Assembly (NCBI RefSeq): GCF_000420825.1
Contig: NZ_ATVR01000010.1
Span: 44,637-108,636 of the forward strand
Source of the DNA: Butyrivibrio sp. AE2015
GTDB taxonomy: Bacteria; Bacillota; Clostridia; Lachnospirales; Lachnospiraceae
DNA length: 64,000 bases
Direction of reading: 5' to 3'
Numbering within the stretch: the first letter of the stretch is position 1; the number at the start of each line of letters is the position of its first letter. Under the pieces are notes generated by a model. The model was not told the origin of the DNA. It made no database searches and saw only the letters and a list, made by a program, of their open reading frames with translations. Of the stretch, positions 20,358 to 30,456 are shown in pieces. A program made the translations under genes and the position numbers.

Positions 20358-20412
20358 ACTATATGGTATGCGAAAACGGCGGTGATAGCACTGCCTGTTA
20401 AGGAGGAATTAT

Positions 20413-20775
20413 ATGAAAGCTTCTGTGGTAAACACACACATGGGAAATATTTCTATTGATAATGAAGTTATTGCCCAGTATGCTGGTGCAGTCGCAATGG
20501 AATGCTTTGGAATTGTTGGAATGGCCAATGTAAATGTCAAGGATGGCCTTGTTAGCCTTCTTAAGCTTGATTCCATGACAAGAGGTATAAATGTAACGCT
20601 TGATGATAACAACAAGCTTAAACTTGACTTTCATGTTATAGTAGCTTATGGAGTTAGTATCTCAGCAGTATCTGATAACCTTATCGACACTGTTAAATAT
20701 AAAGTAGAGGAATTTACCGGGCTCGAAATCGAGAAGATTAATATCTACATCGAAGGCGTCCGTGTTATAGATTAA
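20413..20775 (+). CDS. Asp23/Gls24 family envelope stress protein
   Basis: A 120-residue Asp23/Gls24-domain protein (family motif around NISIDNEVIAQYAGAVAMEC and VDFHV-like LDFHVIVAYG). It starts after an ideal AAGGAGGAATT. In Firmicutes a copy of this family (YloU) stands directly before fakA, as here. The exact job is not established; Asp23 proteins sit at the membrane and affect envelope stress. Confidence 0.92.
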   Translation: MKASVVNTHMGNISIDNEVIAQYAGAVAMECFGIVGMANVNVKDGLVSLLKLDSMTRGINVTLDDNNKLKLDFHVIVAYGVSISAVSDNLIDTVKYKVEEFTGLEIEKINIYIEGVRVID

Positions 20776-20808
20776 TTGGCTCGATTGAGTTCTAGGAGGA
20801 ATTAAGTT

Positions 20809-22596
20809 TTGAGTAATAATGTAATTGACGCTAAGCTGTTGTCAAAAATGTTTTTAGCTGGTGCCAAGAATCTTGAGGCAAAAAAGGAATGGATAAACGA
20901 ACTTAACGTATTCCCTGTTCCCGATGGAGATACAGGCACAAATATGACAATGACTATCATGTCAGCAGCTAAAGAGGTTTCAGGTCTTGGCGATAGCAGC
21001 GACATGACATCCATTTGTAAGGCTATTTCATCTGGTTCCCTTCGCGGTGCCAGAGGTAACTCCGGAGTTATTCTTTCACAGCTCCTTAGAGGATTTACCA
21101 AGGTTGTTAAAGAGCATGATGAAGTTAATGTAGAGATTCTTTCAGCCGCATTTGATAAGGCTGTTGAAACTGCTTATAAGGCTGTTATGAAGCCTAAGGA
21201 AGGAACAATCCTTACTGTTGCCAAGGGTGCAGCTGAAAAGGCTCATGAACTTGCAGTAGAGGGAACAGATGATATCGAGTATTTCTGCAGCGAAGTTATT
21301 AAGTACGCTGATGAAGTACTTGCCAAAACACCTGATATGCTGCCTGTACTTAAGCAGGCTGGTGTTGTTGACTCTGGCGGACAGGGTCTTATGCAGGTTC
21401 TTAAGGGTGCTCTTGATGGATATCTTGGAAAAGAGATCGATCTTTCCATAAATGAAGAAGCCATGACACCAGGCGCAAAACAAAGTGCGGCTGGCAAGGA
21501 AGTTGAAGAAGCTGATATTAAATTTGGTTATTGTACAGAGTTTATTGTTCTTTTGTCTAAACCTCTTAATATCAAGCAGGAAATTGACTTTAAGTCTTTC
21601 CTTGAATCAATTGGTGACAGCATTGTAATGGTGGCCGATGACGAGATATGTAAGGTTCACGTACATTCCAATGATCCTGGTCTTGCTATTCAGAGAGCTC
21701 TTATGTATGGTCAGCTTTCAAATATGAAGATTGACAATATGAGAATGGAACACAGAGAGAAACTCTTCCATGAAAATAATGATGGTTCCTGGGCTGAGAT
21801 CAAGACTGAGATAAATGGAGCTGCTGAGCTTACACCAACATATTTACCTGGAGATGATATTCCTCTTGGTGACAAGGTTGAACTTGATGATACAAAGGAA
21901 GAAGAAATTCCTGAGATGCCTCACAAGGAAGTTGGCTTTGTTACAGTATGTGCCGGTGATGGCCTTGCAGAAATCTTCAGAGGACTTGGAGTTGATTACG
22001 TCATTGAAGGCGGACAGACAATGAATCCAAGTACAGCAGATATTATGGATGCTGTTGAAAAGGTTAATGCTGACACTGTAATAGTACTTCCTAACAACAA
22101 GAATATTATTCTTGCAGCTAATCAGGCAGCTATTATGGCAGAGGATTCAGACAATGGTAAAAAGATTGTAGTTGTTCCATCAAAGACTGTTCCTCAGGGT
22201 GTAACTGCAATCATTAACTATGTACCTGATGTAGCACTTGAAGATAACATAGCAGCTATGACAGAAGCTCTTTCAACTGTTAATACCGGTGAAGTAACAT
22301 ATGCCGTAAGAGACACAGTTATCGATGATGTACAGATCAAACAGGGCGATTACATGGGAATCGGTGATTCAGGAATCCTTTCAGTAGGAGCTGAAATTGC
22401 TGATGTAACATATAACATGCTTGATAAGATGATGAATGACGATCTTGAACTCATCAGTGTTTACTATGGTGATGAAGTTGATGAGAAGGATGCTGAGAAC
22501 TTAAAGAACAAGATCAGTGAGAAGTATCCACAGTGTGATGTAGAACTTCAGTATGGCGGACAGCCAATATATTACTACATAGTTTCTGCAGAATAA
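20809..22596 (+). CDS. fakA: Fatty acid kinase FakA (DAK2 domain protein)
   Basis: FakA phosphorylates fatty acids bound to FakB (DegV-family) proteins so that host or recycled acids enter phospholipid synthesis. The 595-residue product has the DhaL-like kinase domain with the Mg-binding NVFPVPDGDTGTNM and SLRGARGNSGVILSQ, a middle domain, and a C-terminal domain ending with GGQPIYYY. The start is TTG, placed 8 bases after a strong AGGAGGA; no better start exists. A DegV-family partner lies two genes downstream. Confidence 0.93.
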   Translation: MSNNVIDAKLLSKMFLAGAKNLEAKKEWINELNVFPVPDGDTGTNMTMTIMSAAKEVSGLGDSSDMTSICKAISSGSLRGARGNSGVILSQLLRGFTKVVKEHDEVNVEILSAAFDKAVETAYKAVMKPKEGTILTVAKGAAEKAHELAVEGTDDIEYFCSEVIKYADEVLAKTPDMLPVLKQAGVVDSGGQGLMQVLKGALDGYLGKEIDLSINEEAMTPGAKQSAAGKEVEEADIKFGYCTEFIVLLSKPLNIKQEIDFKSFLESIGDSIVMVADDEICKVHVHSNDPGLAIQRALMYGQLSNMKIDNMRMEHREKLFHENNDGSWAEIKTEINGAAELTPTYLPGDDIPLGDKVELDDTKEEEIPEMPHKEVGFVTVCAGDGLAEIFRGLGVDYVIEGGQTMNPSTADIMDAVEKVNADTVIVLPNNKNIILAANQAAIMAEDSDNGKKIVVVPSKTVPQGVTAIINYVPDVALEDNIAAMTEALSTVNTGEVTYAVRDTVIDDVQIKQGDYMGIGDSGILSVGAEIADVTYNMLDKMMNDDLELISVYYGDEVDEKDAENLKNKISEKYPQCDVELQYGGQPIYYYIVSAE

Positions 22597-22612
22597 TTTA
22601 TAGATTAACCAT

Positions 22613-22645
22613 AAGCCAGGCCTTAGTTTGCCTGGCTTTAATTTT
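22613..22645 (+). terminator. Terminator after fakA
   Basis: AAGCCAGGC and GCCTGGCTT form a nine-bp stem with an eight-base loop, followed by TTAATTTTCTTT. recG starts only 20 bases later, so read-through or a second promoter must serve recG. Confidence 0.8.
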
Positions 22646-22664
22646 CTTTATTGCGAGGTGTGTT

Positions 22665-24734
22665 TTGGGGAGCAGAGAACTTGAAGAAAAGGTTATAAAT
22701 TTAAAAGGTATCGGGGAGAAAACAGCAAAGCTTTTTGAAAAATGTGGCGTCTATACCTGTGGTGACCTGATCAGGTACTATCCAAGGGCCTATGATATTT
22801 ATGGAAATATTGTAAATGCCTGTGATATGAAACCTGGTGAAGTAAACGCATGTAAACTGACTATTATAGGAAGCATTGTTAAAAGAAGAGTCAGAAACCT
22901 TTCTATTATTGCTTTTGAGGCTGCTGATCAAACCGCAAGAGTTAAAATGACCTATTTTAACGCTCCTTACCTTGCAAGCGTGTTAAAACCGGGAACAACT
23001 CATGTCTTTAGAGGAATGGTTCAGAAAAAAGGTAATTTCCTTTCTATGGATCAGCCTAAAATGTATAAATTTGACGAGTATATGGCGCTTATGGGTCAGA
23101 TGCAGCCAAGGTATCCTCTTGTTAAGGGGCTTTCTAACAACATAGTGATAAAGGCAATGCATGAGGCTTTTAAAAATGCAGGAAGATTTGAAGAATATCT
23201 GCCTGATGAAATAATCAAAAGTCATGGTCTTACAAGCTATAGCGAAGCTGTAGTAGGCATACATTTTCCTTCTGATGCGAAAGCACTGGAAAAATCCAGA
23301 AGGAGACTAGCTTATGATGAGTTTTTACTTTTTGTGCTCAAGTTAAGGCTATTAAAAAAGTCTCAGGAAGTTATCAAGAATTCATATCCAATGATTGACG
23401 TAGCCGACACACAAAGGCTTTTGGAAAGGCTTCCTTATAAGCTTACAAATGCTCAGATGAAGGCCTGGGAAGATATTAGATCCGACCTTGGCGGCGAAAC
23501 AGTTATGAACAGGCTTATACAGGGAGATGTAGGCTCCGGAAAAACAATTATTTCTTTGCTGGCTCTTTTAACCACAGCTGCAAATGGCTATCAGGGCGCA
23601 CTAATGGCTCCTACAGAAGTTTTGGCTGCGCAACACTATGAGAGCTTTAAGGAAATTATCAAAAAATATGATCTTAAGACTTTAAAACCGGTTCTTTTGA
23701 CAGGAGCTCTTTCTGCTAAAGAGAAAAAAGAGGCACAGAGGCTTATAAGTGAAGGCGAAGTTAACTGCATTATCGGAACAAATGCCCTTATTCAGGAAAA
23801 GGTGAATTATAAAAATCTTGCCCTGGTAGTTACTGATGAACAGCACAGATTTGGAGTTCGCCAAAGAGAATCTTTGGCAGGAAAAGGCGATAAGGTGCAT
23901 GTTTTACTGATGAGTGCAACTCCAATACCCAGAACACTTGCGATAATTCTTTATGGAGATCTGCATATTTCTATAGTTAATGAACTTCCCGGTGGAAGAA
24001 AGCCTATAAAGAACTGTGTTGTTGGAACAGATTACAGACCTACAGCTTATAAATTCATAAAAAATCAGGTGGAAGAAGGCCATCAGGCTTATGTAATTTG
24101 CCCCATGATTGAAGAAGGCGAACTTGATAATGTTGAAAATGTCACAGATTACACAGAAAAGCTTAGAGCAGCACTGCCTTCAGATATAAGAATTGACATG
24201 CTACACGGAAAAATGAAGTCGGCTGAAAAAGACAAGATAATGGATGCTTTTGCAAGGAAAGATATAGATGTTCTAGTTTCCACAACTGTTATAGAGGTTG
24301 GCATAAATGTTCCAAATGCCACGGTTATGATGATTGAAAATGCCGAGCGATTCGGGCTTTCACAGCTCCACCAGCTTCGTGGAAGAGTAGGAAGAGGCGA
24401 TGCTCAGTCATATTGTATATTCCTTAATACTTCCGAGTCAAAAGAAGCCAAAGAAAGGCTTGATATCATGAATAAATCCAATGATGGATTTAAGATTGCA
24501 GAGGAGGATTTAAGACAAAGAGGCCCGGGCGACCTTTTTGGAGTTCGTCAAAGCGGTGACCTTAATTTCCGCGTTGGGGATATATACCACGACAGCGATC
24601 TTGTTAAAGAATCAGCTATGGATGCGGATAGGATTTTATCAAATGATCCTGATCTTATGTTGCCACAACATAGTGTATTAAAAGAATTACTCAGCACAAA
24701 ATCGGCAAATTCGGTTGACTTTGCCACATTATAA
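22665..24734 (+). CDS. recG: ATP-dependent DNA helicase RecG
   Basis: RecG reverses stalled forks and moves branched DNA. The 689-residue protein has the wedge/OB domain at the N-terminus, Walker A QGDVGSGKT, a DEQH-box variant (VTDEQHRFGVRQR), SATPIPRTLA, and motif VI QLRGRVGRG. The start is TTG with GAGGTG seven bases upstream. Length is normal. Confidence 0.97.
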   Translation: MGSRELEEKVINLKGIGEKTAKLFEKCGVYTCGDLIRYYPRAYDIYGNIVNACDMKPGEVNACKLTIIGSIVKRRVRNLSIIAFEAADQTARVKMTYFNAPYLASVLKPGTTHVFRGMVQKKGNFLSMDQPKMYKFDEYMALMGQMQPRYPLVKGLSNNIVIKAMHEAFKNAGRFEEYLPDEIIKSHGLTSYSEAVVGIHFPSDAKALEKSRRRLAYDEFLLFVLKLRLLKKSQEVIKNSYPMIDVADTQRLLERLPYKLTNAQMKAWEDIRSDLGGETVMNRLIQGDVGSGKTIISLLALLTTAANGYQGALMAPTEVLAAQHYESFKEIIKKYDLKTLKPVLLTGALSAKEKKEAQRLISEGEVNCIIGTNALIQEKVNYKNLALVVTDEQHRFGVRQRESLAGKGDKVHVLLMSATPIPRTLAIILYGDLHISIVNELPGGRKPIKNCVVGTDYRPTAYKFIKNQVEEGHQAYVICPMIEEGELDNVENVTDYTEKLRAALPSDIRIDMLHGKMKSAEKDKIMDAFARKDIDVLVSTTVIEVGINVPNATVMMIENAERFGLSQLHQLRGRVGRGDAQSYCIFLNTSESKEAKERLDIMNKSNDGFKIAEEDLRQRGPGDLFGVRQSGDLNFRVGDIYHDSDLVKESAMDADRILSNDPDLMLPQHSVLKELLSTKSANSVDFATL

Positions 24735-24743
24735 AAGTAATAT
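24715..24743 (+). promoter_or_regulatory. Putative promoter for degV
   Basis: TTGACT and TAATAT at a 17-base spacing overlap the end of recG. A second, shifted pair (TTGCCA, TATTCT) also has 17 bases. Confidence 0.4.
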
Positions 24744-24809
24744 TATTCTAGTGTAATAGTATGAAAATAGGAGGATTATCGGCTTTTTTGTCGGTAGAAT
24801 ATCTATATT

Positions 24810-25679
24810 ATGTCTAAGATTGCAGTTATTACAGATAGTAATAGTGGTGTAACTCAAAGTCAGGCCAAGGAATTAGGGCTTTTTGTTGTTCCTATGCCAT
24901 TTATGATAAATAATGAAGATTTTTATGAAGATATAAATCTTACTCAGGAACAATTTTATACCAAACTTGGTGAGGATGCTGCCGTTTCAACAAGCCAGCC
25001 GACTCCTGATTCACTTATGACTCTGTGGGATAAGGTTTTACAGGATTATGACCAGATCATATATATTCCTATGAGCAGCGGCCTTTCAGGCTCCTGCCAG
25101 AGCGCATATATGATTGCTCAGGAAGAATATGAGGGCAAGGTTTTCGTAGTAGATAACCAGAGAATATCTGTAACTCAGAGGCAGTCTGCTCTTGATGCAC
25201 TTGAAATGGCAAAAGCAGGTTTATCAGCAGAAGAGATCGTCAAAAAGCTTATGGATACAAAATTCGAATCCAGTATCTATATTATGCTTGATACTCTATA
25301 TTATCTTAAAAAGGGTGGAAGAATCACACCGGCTGCAGCTGCACTCGGAACACTCCTTCGTTTAAAGCCGGTTCTTCAGATCCAGGGTGAAAAGCTTGAT
25401 GCATTTGCTAAAGCACGTACATCAAATCAGGGTAAAAACATAATGATAAATGCCATTAAGGCAGATATCGAGAACAGATTCGGTGGTATGGATGCAAAAG
25501 ATTTTCATATTGCATGTGCTTATACCAAGGATTTAGAAGCTGCTATGGCTTGGAAAAAAGAAGTGGAAGAGGCGTTTCCGGGATTTGATATTCATATGGA
25601 TCCGCTTTCTTTGTCAGTTGCCTGCCACATTGGTCCCGGGGCTTTGGCAGTAACTGTTACCAGAAAATTACATTTTTAA
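24810..25679 (+). CDS. DegV family protein, probable fatty-acid-binding FakB
   Basis: A 289-residue DegV-fold protein: N-terminal AVITDSNSGV, TSQPTP (headgroup contact region), PMSSGLSGSCQSA, and the C-terminal SVACHIGPGAL (the His and neighbouring residues bind the fatty-acid carboxylate). As FakB it would present fatty acids to the FakA encoded 2.2 kb upstream. The Shine-Dalgarno is poor: AGGAGG lies about 40 bases upstream, and an 18-codon AUG frame in between overlaps the start. Confidence 0.9.
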   Translation: MSKIAVITDSNSGVTQSQAKELGLFVVPMPFMINNEDFYEDINLTQEQFYTKLGEDAAVSTSQPTPDSLMTLWDKVLQDYDQIIYIPMSSGLSGSCQSAYMIAQEEYEGKVFVVDNQRISVTQRQSALDALEMAKAGLSAEEIVKKLMDTKFESSIYIMLDTLYYLKKGGRITPAAAALGTLLRLKPVLQIQGEKLDAFAKARTSNQGKNIMINAIKADIENRFGGMDAKDFHIACAYTKDLEAAMAWKKEVEEAFPGFDIHMDPLSLSVACHIGPGALAVTVTRKLHF

Positions 25680-25725
25680 TTTGAATTTATATTATTTAGA
25701 AAAAAGTTTTGAAAAGGGGTTTTGA

Positions 25726-27648
25726 ATGGCTGCATACGAACAATATGACGCTTCGAGTATTACTGTTTTGGAGGGCCTTGAGGCTGTAAGGAAGCGTCCT
25801 GGTATGTATATTGGCAGTGTTTCTACAAGAGGTCTTAATCATCTTGTTTATGAAATTGTAGATAACGCTGTTGATGAACATCTTGCGGGTTTCTGCACAA
25901 AAATCCATGTGACATTAGAGGCTGATGGTTCAGCTACAATTGAAGATAACGGTAGAGGTATTCCTGTAGGAATGCACGCTAAGGGCATCACTGCTGAGCG
26001 TGTTGTTCTTACTATGCTGCACGCCGGTGGTAAATTTGATAATAATGCATATAAGACCAGTGGTGGTCTACATGGTGTTGGTTCATCAGTTGTAAATGCT
26101 TTGTCAACAAGGATGAGCGTCAGGATAAAAAAAGACGGCTATATTTATGAAGATAGTTATGAGAGAGGTATTCCCACAACTAAGCTTGAAAATGGCCTTT
26201 TAGTTCCTGTTGGAACAACAAAAGAAAATGGAACAACAATAAACTTCCTGCCAGATGACACTATTTTTGAAAAAACAAGATTTAAAGAAGATGATATAAA
26301 GTCAAGACTTCACGAGACTGCTTATCTTAACCCATCTCTTACGATTGTTTTTCAGGATAAGCGCCCTGGTGTAGAGGAATATGTTGAGTTCCATGAGCCA
26401 GACGGAATTACCGGATTTATTAAGGATATGAACAAGTCAAAAGAGGCTGTTCATGATGTTATATCTTTTAGCGGTGAAAGCGAAGGCGTAGAGGTTGAAG
26501 TAGCATTTCAGTATGTAAATGAATTCCATGAGGAAGTTCTTGGATTCTGTAACAATATCTATAACGCTGAAGGCGGTACTCATCTTACAGGCTTTAAGAC
26601 AATGTTTACCAATGTCATAAACCAGTATGCCAGAGAGCTCAACATATTAAAGGAAAAGGACAACAACTTTACAGGCACCGATGTAAGAAACGGTATGACT
26701 GCTGTTGTTTCTATTAAGCATCCAGATCCAAGATTTGAAGGACAGACTAAGACAAAGCTTGATAATCAGGACGCTGCGAAGATTGTTTCCAAGATCACAG
26801 GCGACGAAGTTACAAGATTCTTTGACAGAAATCTTGAGACTTTGAAGGCAATCATCGGTTGTGCCGAGAAAGCTGCCAAGATAAGGAAAACAGAAGAAAA
26901 AGCAAAGACTAATATGCTTACAAAGCAGAAGTATTCCTTTGACTCAAATGGTAAACTTGCCAACTGTATCAGCAAGGATGCTTCTAAATGTGAGATATTC
27001 ATCGTTGAGGGAGATTCTGCCGGTGGCAGCGCTAAAATGGCCAGAGACAGAAACTTCCAGGCAATACTTCCTATTCGAGGGAAAATACTTAACGTTGAAA
27101 AAGCAAGTATTGATAAGGTCTTGGCTAATGCTGAAATCAAGACAATGATCAATGCCTTTGGATGTGGCTTTTCTGAAGGTTATGGCAATGACTTTGATAT
27201 AAACAAGTTACGATATGACAAGATCATTATCATGGCCGATGCCGATGTTGATGGTGAGCATATTTCAACACTTCTTTTGACATTGTTCTATAGATTCATG
27301 CCTGAGCTTATTTTCCAGGGACATGTTTATATAGCTATGCCACCTCTTTATAAGGCTATGCCAGCCCGCGGAAAAGAAGAATATCTCTATGATGACAGTG
27401 CTCTTGCCAAATACAGGAATACTCATAAAGGCTCTTTTACACTGCAGAGATACAAAGGTCTTGGTGAGATGGATCCTGCTCAGCTTTGGGAGACTACACT
27501 TGATCCTGAAAAGAGATTATTAAAACTTGTTGAGATTGAAGATGCCAAGATGGCATCTCAGATGACAGAACTTCTTATGGGTATTGATGTACCTCCAAGA
27601 CGTGATTTTATACATCAGCACGCAACTGATGCAGAATTAGATATTTAA
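25726..27648 (+). CDS. Type IIA DNA topoisomerase subunit B (GyrB/ParE)
   Basis: The ATPase/TOPRIM subunit of gyrase or topoisomerase IV, 640 residues. GHKL ATPase motifs VDNAVDEHLAG, EDNGRGIPV and SGGLHGVGSSVVNA, the TOPRIM motifs EGDSAGGSA and MADADVDGEHI, and the C-terminal QRYKGLGEMDPAQLWETT are all present. It forms a pair with the A subunit 20 bases downstream. GyrB and ParE cannot be told apart safely from these motifs; the absence of dnaA/recF neighbours suggests this is not the oriC-linked gyrase pair. Confidence 0.93.
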   Translation: MAAYEQYDASSITVLEGLEAVRKRPGMYIGSVSTRGLNHLVYEIVDNAVDEHLAGFCTKIHVTLEADGSATIEDNGRGIPVGMHAKGITAERVVLTMLHAGGKFDNNAYKTSGGLHGVGSSVVNALSTRMSVRIKKDGYIYEDSYERGIPTTKLENGLLVPVGTTKENGTTINFLPDDTIFEKTRFKEDDIKSRLHETAYLNPSLTIVFQDKRPGVEEYVEFHEPDGITGFIKDMNKSKEAVHDVISFSGESEGVEVEVAFQYVNEFHEEVLGFCNNIYNAEGGTHLTGFKTMFTNVINQYARELNILKEKDNNFTGTDVRNGMTAVVSIKHPDPRFEGQTKTKLDNQDAAKIVSKITGDEVTRFFDRNLETLKAIIGCAEKAAKIRKTEEKAKTNMLTKQKYSFDSNGKLANCISKDASKCEIFIVEGDSAGGSAKMARDRNFQAILPIRGKILNVEKASIDKVLANAEIKTMINAFGCGFSEGYGNDFDINKLRYDKIIIMADADVDGEHISTLLLTLFYRFMPELIFQGHVYIAMPPLYKAMPARGKEEYLYDDSALAKYRNTHKGSFTLQRYKGLGEMDPAQLWETTLDPEKRLLKLVEIEDAKMASQMTELLMGIDVPPRRDFIHQHATDAELDI

Positions 27649-27668
27649 GGTTTGTTAGGGGAATAACA

Positions 27669-29906
27669 GTGGAAGATAGAATTATTAGAACTGAATACTC
27701 TGAAGTAATGCAGAAGTCTTTCATAGATTATGCCATGAGTGTCATAATCGCAAGAGCTCTTCCTGATATAAGGGATGGACTTAAGCCTGTTCAGAGAAGA
27801 ACTTTATACGATATGTATGAACTGGGTATAAGATATGACAGACCATACAGAAAAAGTGCCAGAATAGTCGGCGATACCATGGGTAAATATCATCCTCACG
27901 GTGATAGCTCTATTTATGACTGTCTTGTCGTAATGACACAGGACTTCAAAAAGATGATCCCTCTTGTAGATGGTCATGGTAACTTTGGTAACATCGAGGG
28001 TGATGGCGCAGCTGCAATGCGTTACACGGAGGCCAGACTTTCAAAGGTTACTCAGGAAAACTTTCTTCAGGATCTTGATAAGGATGTAGTAGATTTTTTA
28101 CCAAACTTTGATGAAACTGAAAGAGAGCCATCAGTTCTTCCTGTAAAGATACCAAATTTTCTTATAAATGGTTCCGAAGGTATTGCGGTAGGTATGGCAA
28201 CAAGCACACCTCCTCATAACCTTGCGGAAGTAATAGATGCTGAGATAGCTTATATTCAGGATGATTCTTTAACTACAAAGGATCTCATGAAATATATAAA
28301 AGGACCTGATTTTCCTACCGGTGGCGTTGTCATCAACAAGGATGAACTAAGAAACATCTATGAGACCGGTTCAGGTAAGATCAAGATCAGAGGTAAGGTC
28401 GAGACTGAAAAGGGCAAAAATGGCCACATAAATCTTGTTATTACAGAAATTCCTTACACAATGATCGGTGCCGGTATCGGTAAGTTCATGGCTGATGTAG
28501 CTGAACTTGCTGAAAAGAAGATCACAAATGATATTGTTGATATTTCTAACCAATCCTCAAAAGAGGGTATCAGAATTGTAATTGAGCTTAAAAAAGATAC
28601 AGATGTAGAGAACTTTACAAATCTCCTCTACAAAAAGACTAAGCTTGAAGATACTTTTGGCGTTAATATGCTTGCTATTGATAACGGCAGGCCTGAAACC
28701 ATGTCTCTTAAGGAAATCATGAGAGCATGTGCTGACTTCCAGTTTGAAGTAGCAACCAGAAAGTATACAACTCTTCTTAAAAAAGAGCAGGAAAAGAAAG
28801 AGATTCAGGAAGGTCTCATCAAAGCCTGCAATGTAATCGACCTTGTTATTGAGATCTTAAGAGGCTCTAAAGATAGAAGCATGGCCAAGAATTGCCTTGT
28901 TAACGGCGAGACTGAAGGAATCAATTTCAAGTCAAGAGAGTCAAAAGCAATGGCATCTCAGCTTATGTTTACTGAAGCACAGGCTGATGCAATCCTTGAA
29001 ATGAGACTTTATAAACTTATTGGACTTGAACTTGATGCACTTATTAAAGAGCATGAAGAGACAGTGGCCAATATTTTCAAGTATGAAGATATCCTTGAAA
29101 GCCACGAGTCTATGTCACTTGTTATACAAAATGATCTTAATAAGATCAAAAAAGAGTATCAGGCTCCAAGAAAGACAATAATAGATAACAGAGAAACAGC
29201 TGTATACGAAGAAAAGCCTGTAGAAGAAACAGATGTGGCATTTATCATGGACAGATTCGGATATGCAAAGACCATAGATGCCAACACATACGAAAAAAAT
29301 AAGGAGACTATCCAGGCGGAATTCAAGTTCTCATTTATCATGAAAAACACTGGTAAGGTCTGCTTCTTTACAAATGCTGGAAATCTGCATACTGTAAAGG
29401 CGATGGATCTTCCTCAGGGTAAAATGAGAGACAAGGGAATTCCTATTGATAACGTCAGCAATTTTGACACTTCCAAGGAGACTATCGTCCTTGCTGCCAG
29501 CCAGTCTGAGCTTAATCTCTACAGACTTGTATTTACTACAAAACAGGCTATGATGAAGATAGTTGATGGCGGCGAATTTGATGTATCAAAGAGAACAGTT
29601 GCTGCTACAAAGCTTATGGATGGCGACGAAGTTGTAAATGTTGAAGTCATTCACACACAGAAGACTGTAATCCTTAGATCTAACGATGGCTATTTCCTTC
29701 GTTTCTATGTTGAAACGATTCCTGAGAAAAAGAAGGCTGCTGTTGGTGTCAGAGGAATGAGACTTGGAAAGAACGATTATATCAGGGATGTATATTATCT
29801 CAACGATATGGAAGAAAAGATGATCGAGCACAACGATAAAGAACTTCAGCTTGGCCATCTCAAAGTTACAAGCAGAGATACTAAGGGAACAAAGGTGAGA
29901 TTATGA
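27669..29906 (+). CDS. Type IIA DNA topoisomerase subunit A (GyrA/ParC-like), short C-terminus
   Basis: The breakage-reunion subunit, 745 residues. The winged-helix core has KPVQRRTLYDMYE, YHPHGDSSIYD (quinolone region with Ser80 and Asp84, the sensitive-type residues) and the catalytic Tyr119 in AAMRYTEARL. The C-terminal beta-pinwheel is short, and I cannot find a GyrA box (QRRGGKG-type); the corresponding stretch reads GKMRDKGIP. Loss of that box usually abolishes supercoiling, so a decatenating (topoisomerase IV-like) role is likely. The start is GTG; the stop overlaps rsmD by four bases. Confidence 0.9.
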   Translation: MEDRIIRTEYSEVMQKSFIDYAMSVIIARALPDIRDGLKPVQRRTLYDMYELGIRYDRPYRKSARIVGDTMGKYHPHGDSSIYDCLVVMTQDFKKMIPLVDGHGNFGNIEGDGAAAMRYTEARLSKVTQENFLQDLDKDVVDFLPNFDETEREPSVLPVKIPNFLINGSEGIAVGMATSTPPHNLAEVIDAEIAYIQDDSLTTKDLMKYIKGPDFPTGGVVINKDELRNIYETGSGKIKIRGKVETEKGKNGHINLVITEIPYTMIGAGIGKFMADVAELAEKKITNDIVDISNQSSKEGIRIVIELKKDTDVENFTNLLYKKTKLEDTFGVNMLAIDNGRPETMSLKEIMRACADFQFEVATRKYTTLLKKEQEKKEIQEGLIKACNVIDLVIEILRGSKDRSMAKNCLVNGETEGINFKSRESKAMASQLMFTEAQADAILEMRLYKLIGLELDALIKEHEETVANIFKYEDILESHESMSLVIQNDLNKIKKEYQAPRKTIIDNRETAVYEEKPVEETDVAFIMDRFGYAKTIDANTYEKNKETIQAEFKFSFIMKNTGKVCFFTNAGNLHTVKAMDLPQGKMRDKGIPIDNVSNFDTSKETIVLAASQSELNLYRLVFTTKQAMMKIVDGGEFDVSKRTVAATKLMDGDEVVNVEVIHTQKTVILRSNDGYFLRFYVETIPEKKKAAVGVRGMRLGKNDYIRDVYYLNDMEEKMIEHNDKELQLGHLKVTSRDTKGTKVRL

Positions 29907-30454
29907 GAGTAATTGCAGGTTCAGCTAGAAGATTACGATTAATAACTCCTGAAGGAAATGACACAAGGCCTACACAGGACAGAATTAAAGAGACACTTTT
30001 CAACATGATACAGAATCAGGTTCCTGGCGCTGTATTTGTTGATCTATTTTCCGGAAGCGGCGGAATTGGAATTGAAGCCCTCTCAAGAGGAGCTACAAAG
30101 GCTTATTTTATTGAGAATGCCAATTCAGCATACAAATGCATCATGGAAAACTTGAGAACAACTCATTTTGAAGATGTTTCAACTGTTCTTAAGCAGGACG
30201 TAGTATTAGGTCTTAGGAATATTCATGAGAAAGAGGTTGATATTATCTTTATCGACCCTCCTTATCATGAGGACCTTTATGAGAGAACATTGTCTCAGTT
30301 ATCCAATATGGACTATGTAACTCCAAATACCATGATCATTGTAGAAAGTGCTCTTGATATGGATTTCTCTTTTGCAAATGATTATGGCTTTGAAGTAAGA
30401 AGAGAAAAAGAATATAAAACAAATAAGCATGTATTTCTCTATAGAAAGGAGTAA
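29903..30454 (+). CDS. rsmD: 16S rRNA (guanine966-N2)-methyltransferase RsmD
   Basis: A 183-residue Rossmann methyltransferase: MRVIAGSARRLRL at the N-terminus, the SAM-binding VDLFSGSGGIGIEALSRGA, and the catalytic DPPYHEDLY. It methylates G966 of 16S rRNA. The ATG overlaps the preceding stop (ATGA) and coaD follows immediately, the usual rsmD-coaD order. Confidence 0.96.
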   Translation: MRVIAGSARRLRLITPEGNDTRPTQDRIKETLFNMIQNQVPGAVFVDLFSGSGGIGIEALSRGATKAYFIENANSAYKCIMENLRTTHFEDVSTVLKQDVVLGLRNIHEKEVDIIFIDPPYHEDLYERTLSQLSNMDYVTPNTMIIVESALDMDFSFANDYGFEVRREKEYKTNKHVFLYRKE

Positions 30455-30456
30455 CT

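Noticed and set aside
24761..24817. 18-codon AUG frame overlapping the degV start, a possible leader peptide
   Set aside because: No Shine-Dalgarno precedes it and there is no conserved feature; the AGGAGG lies inside the frame. It could matter for degV translation but cannot be supported.
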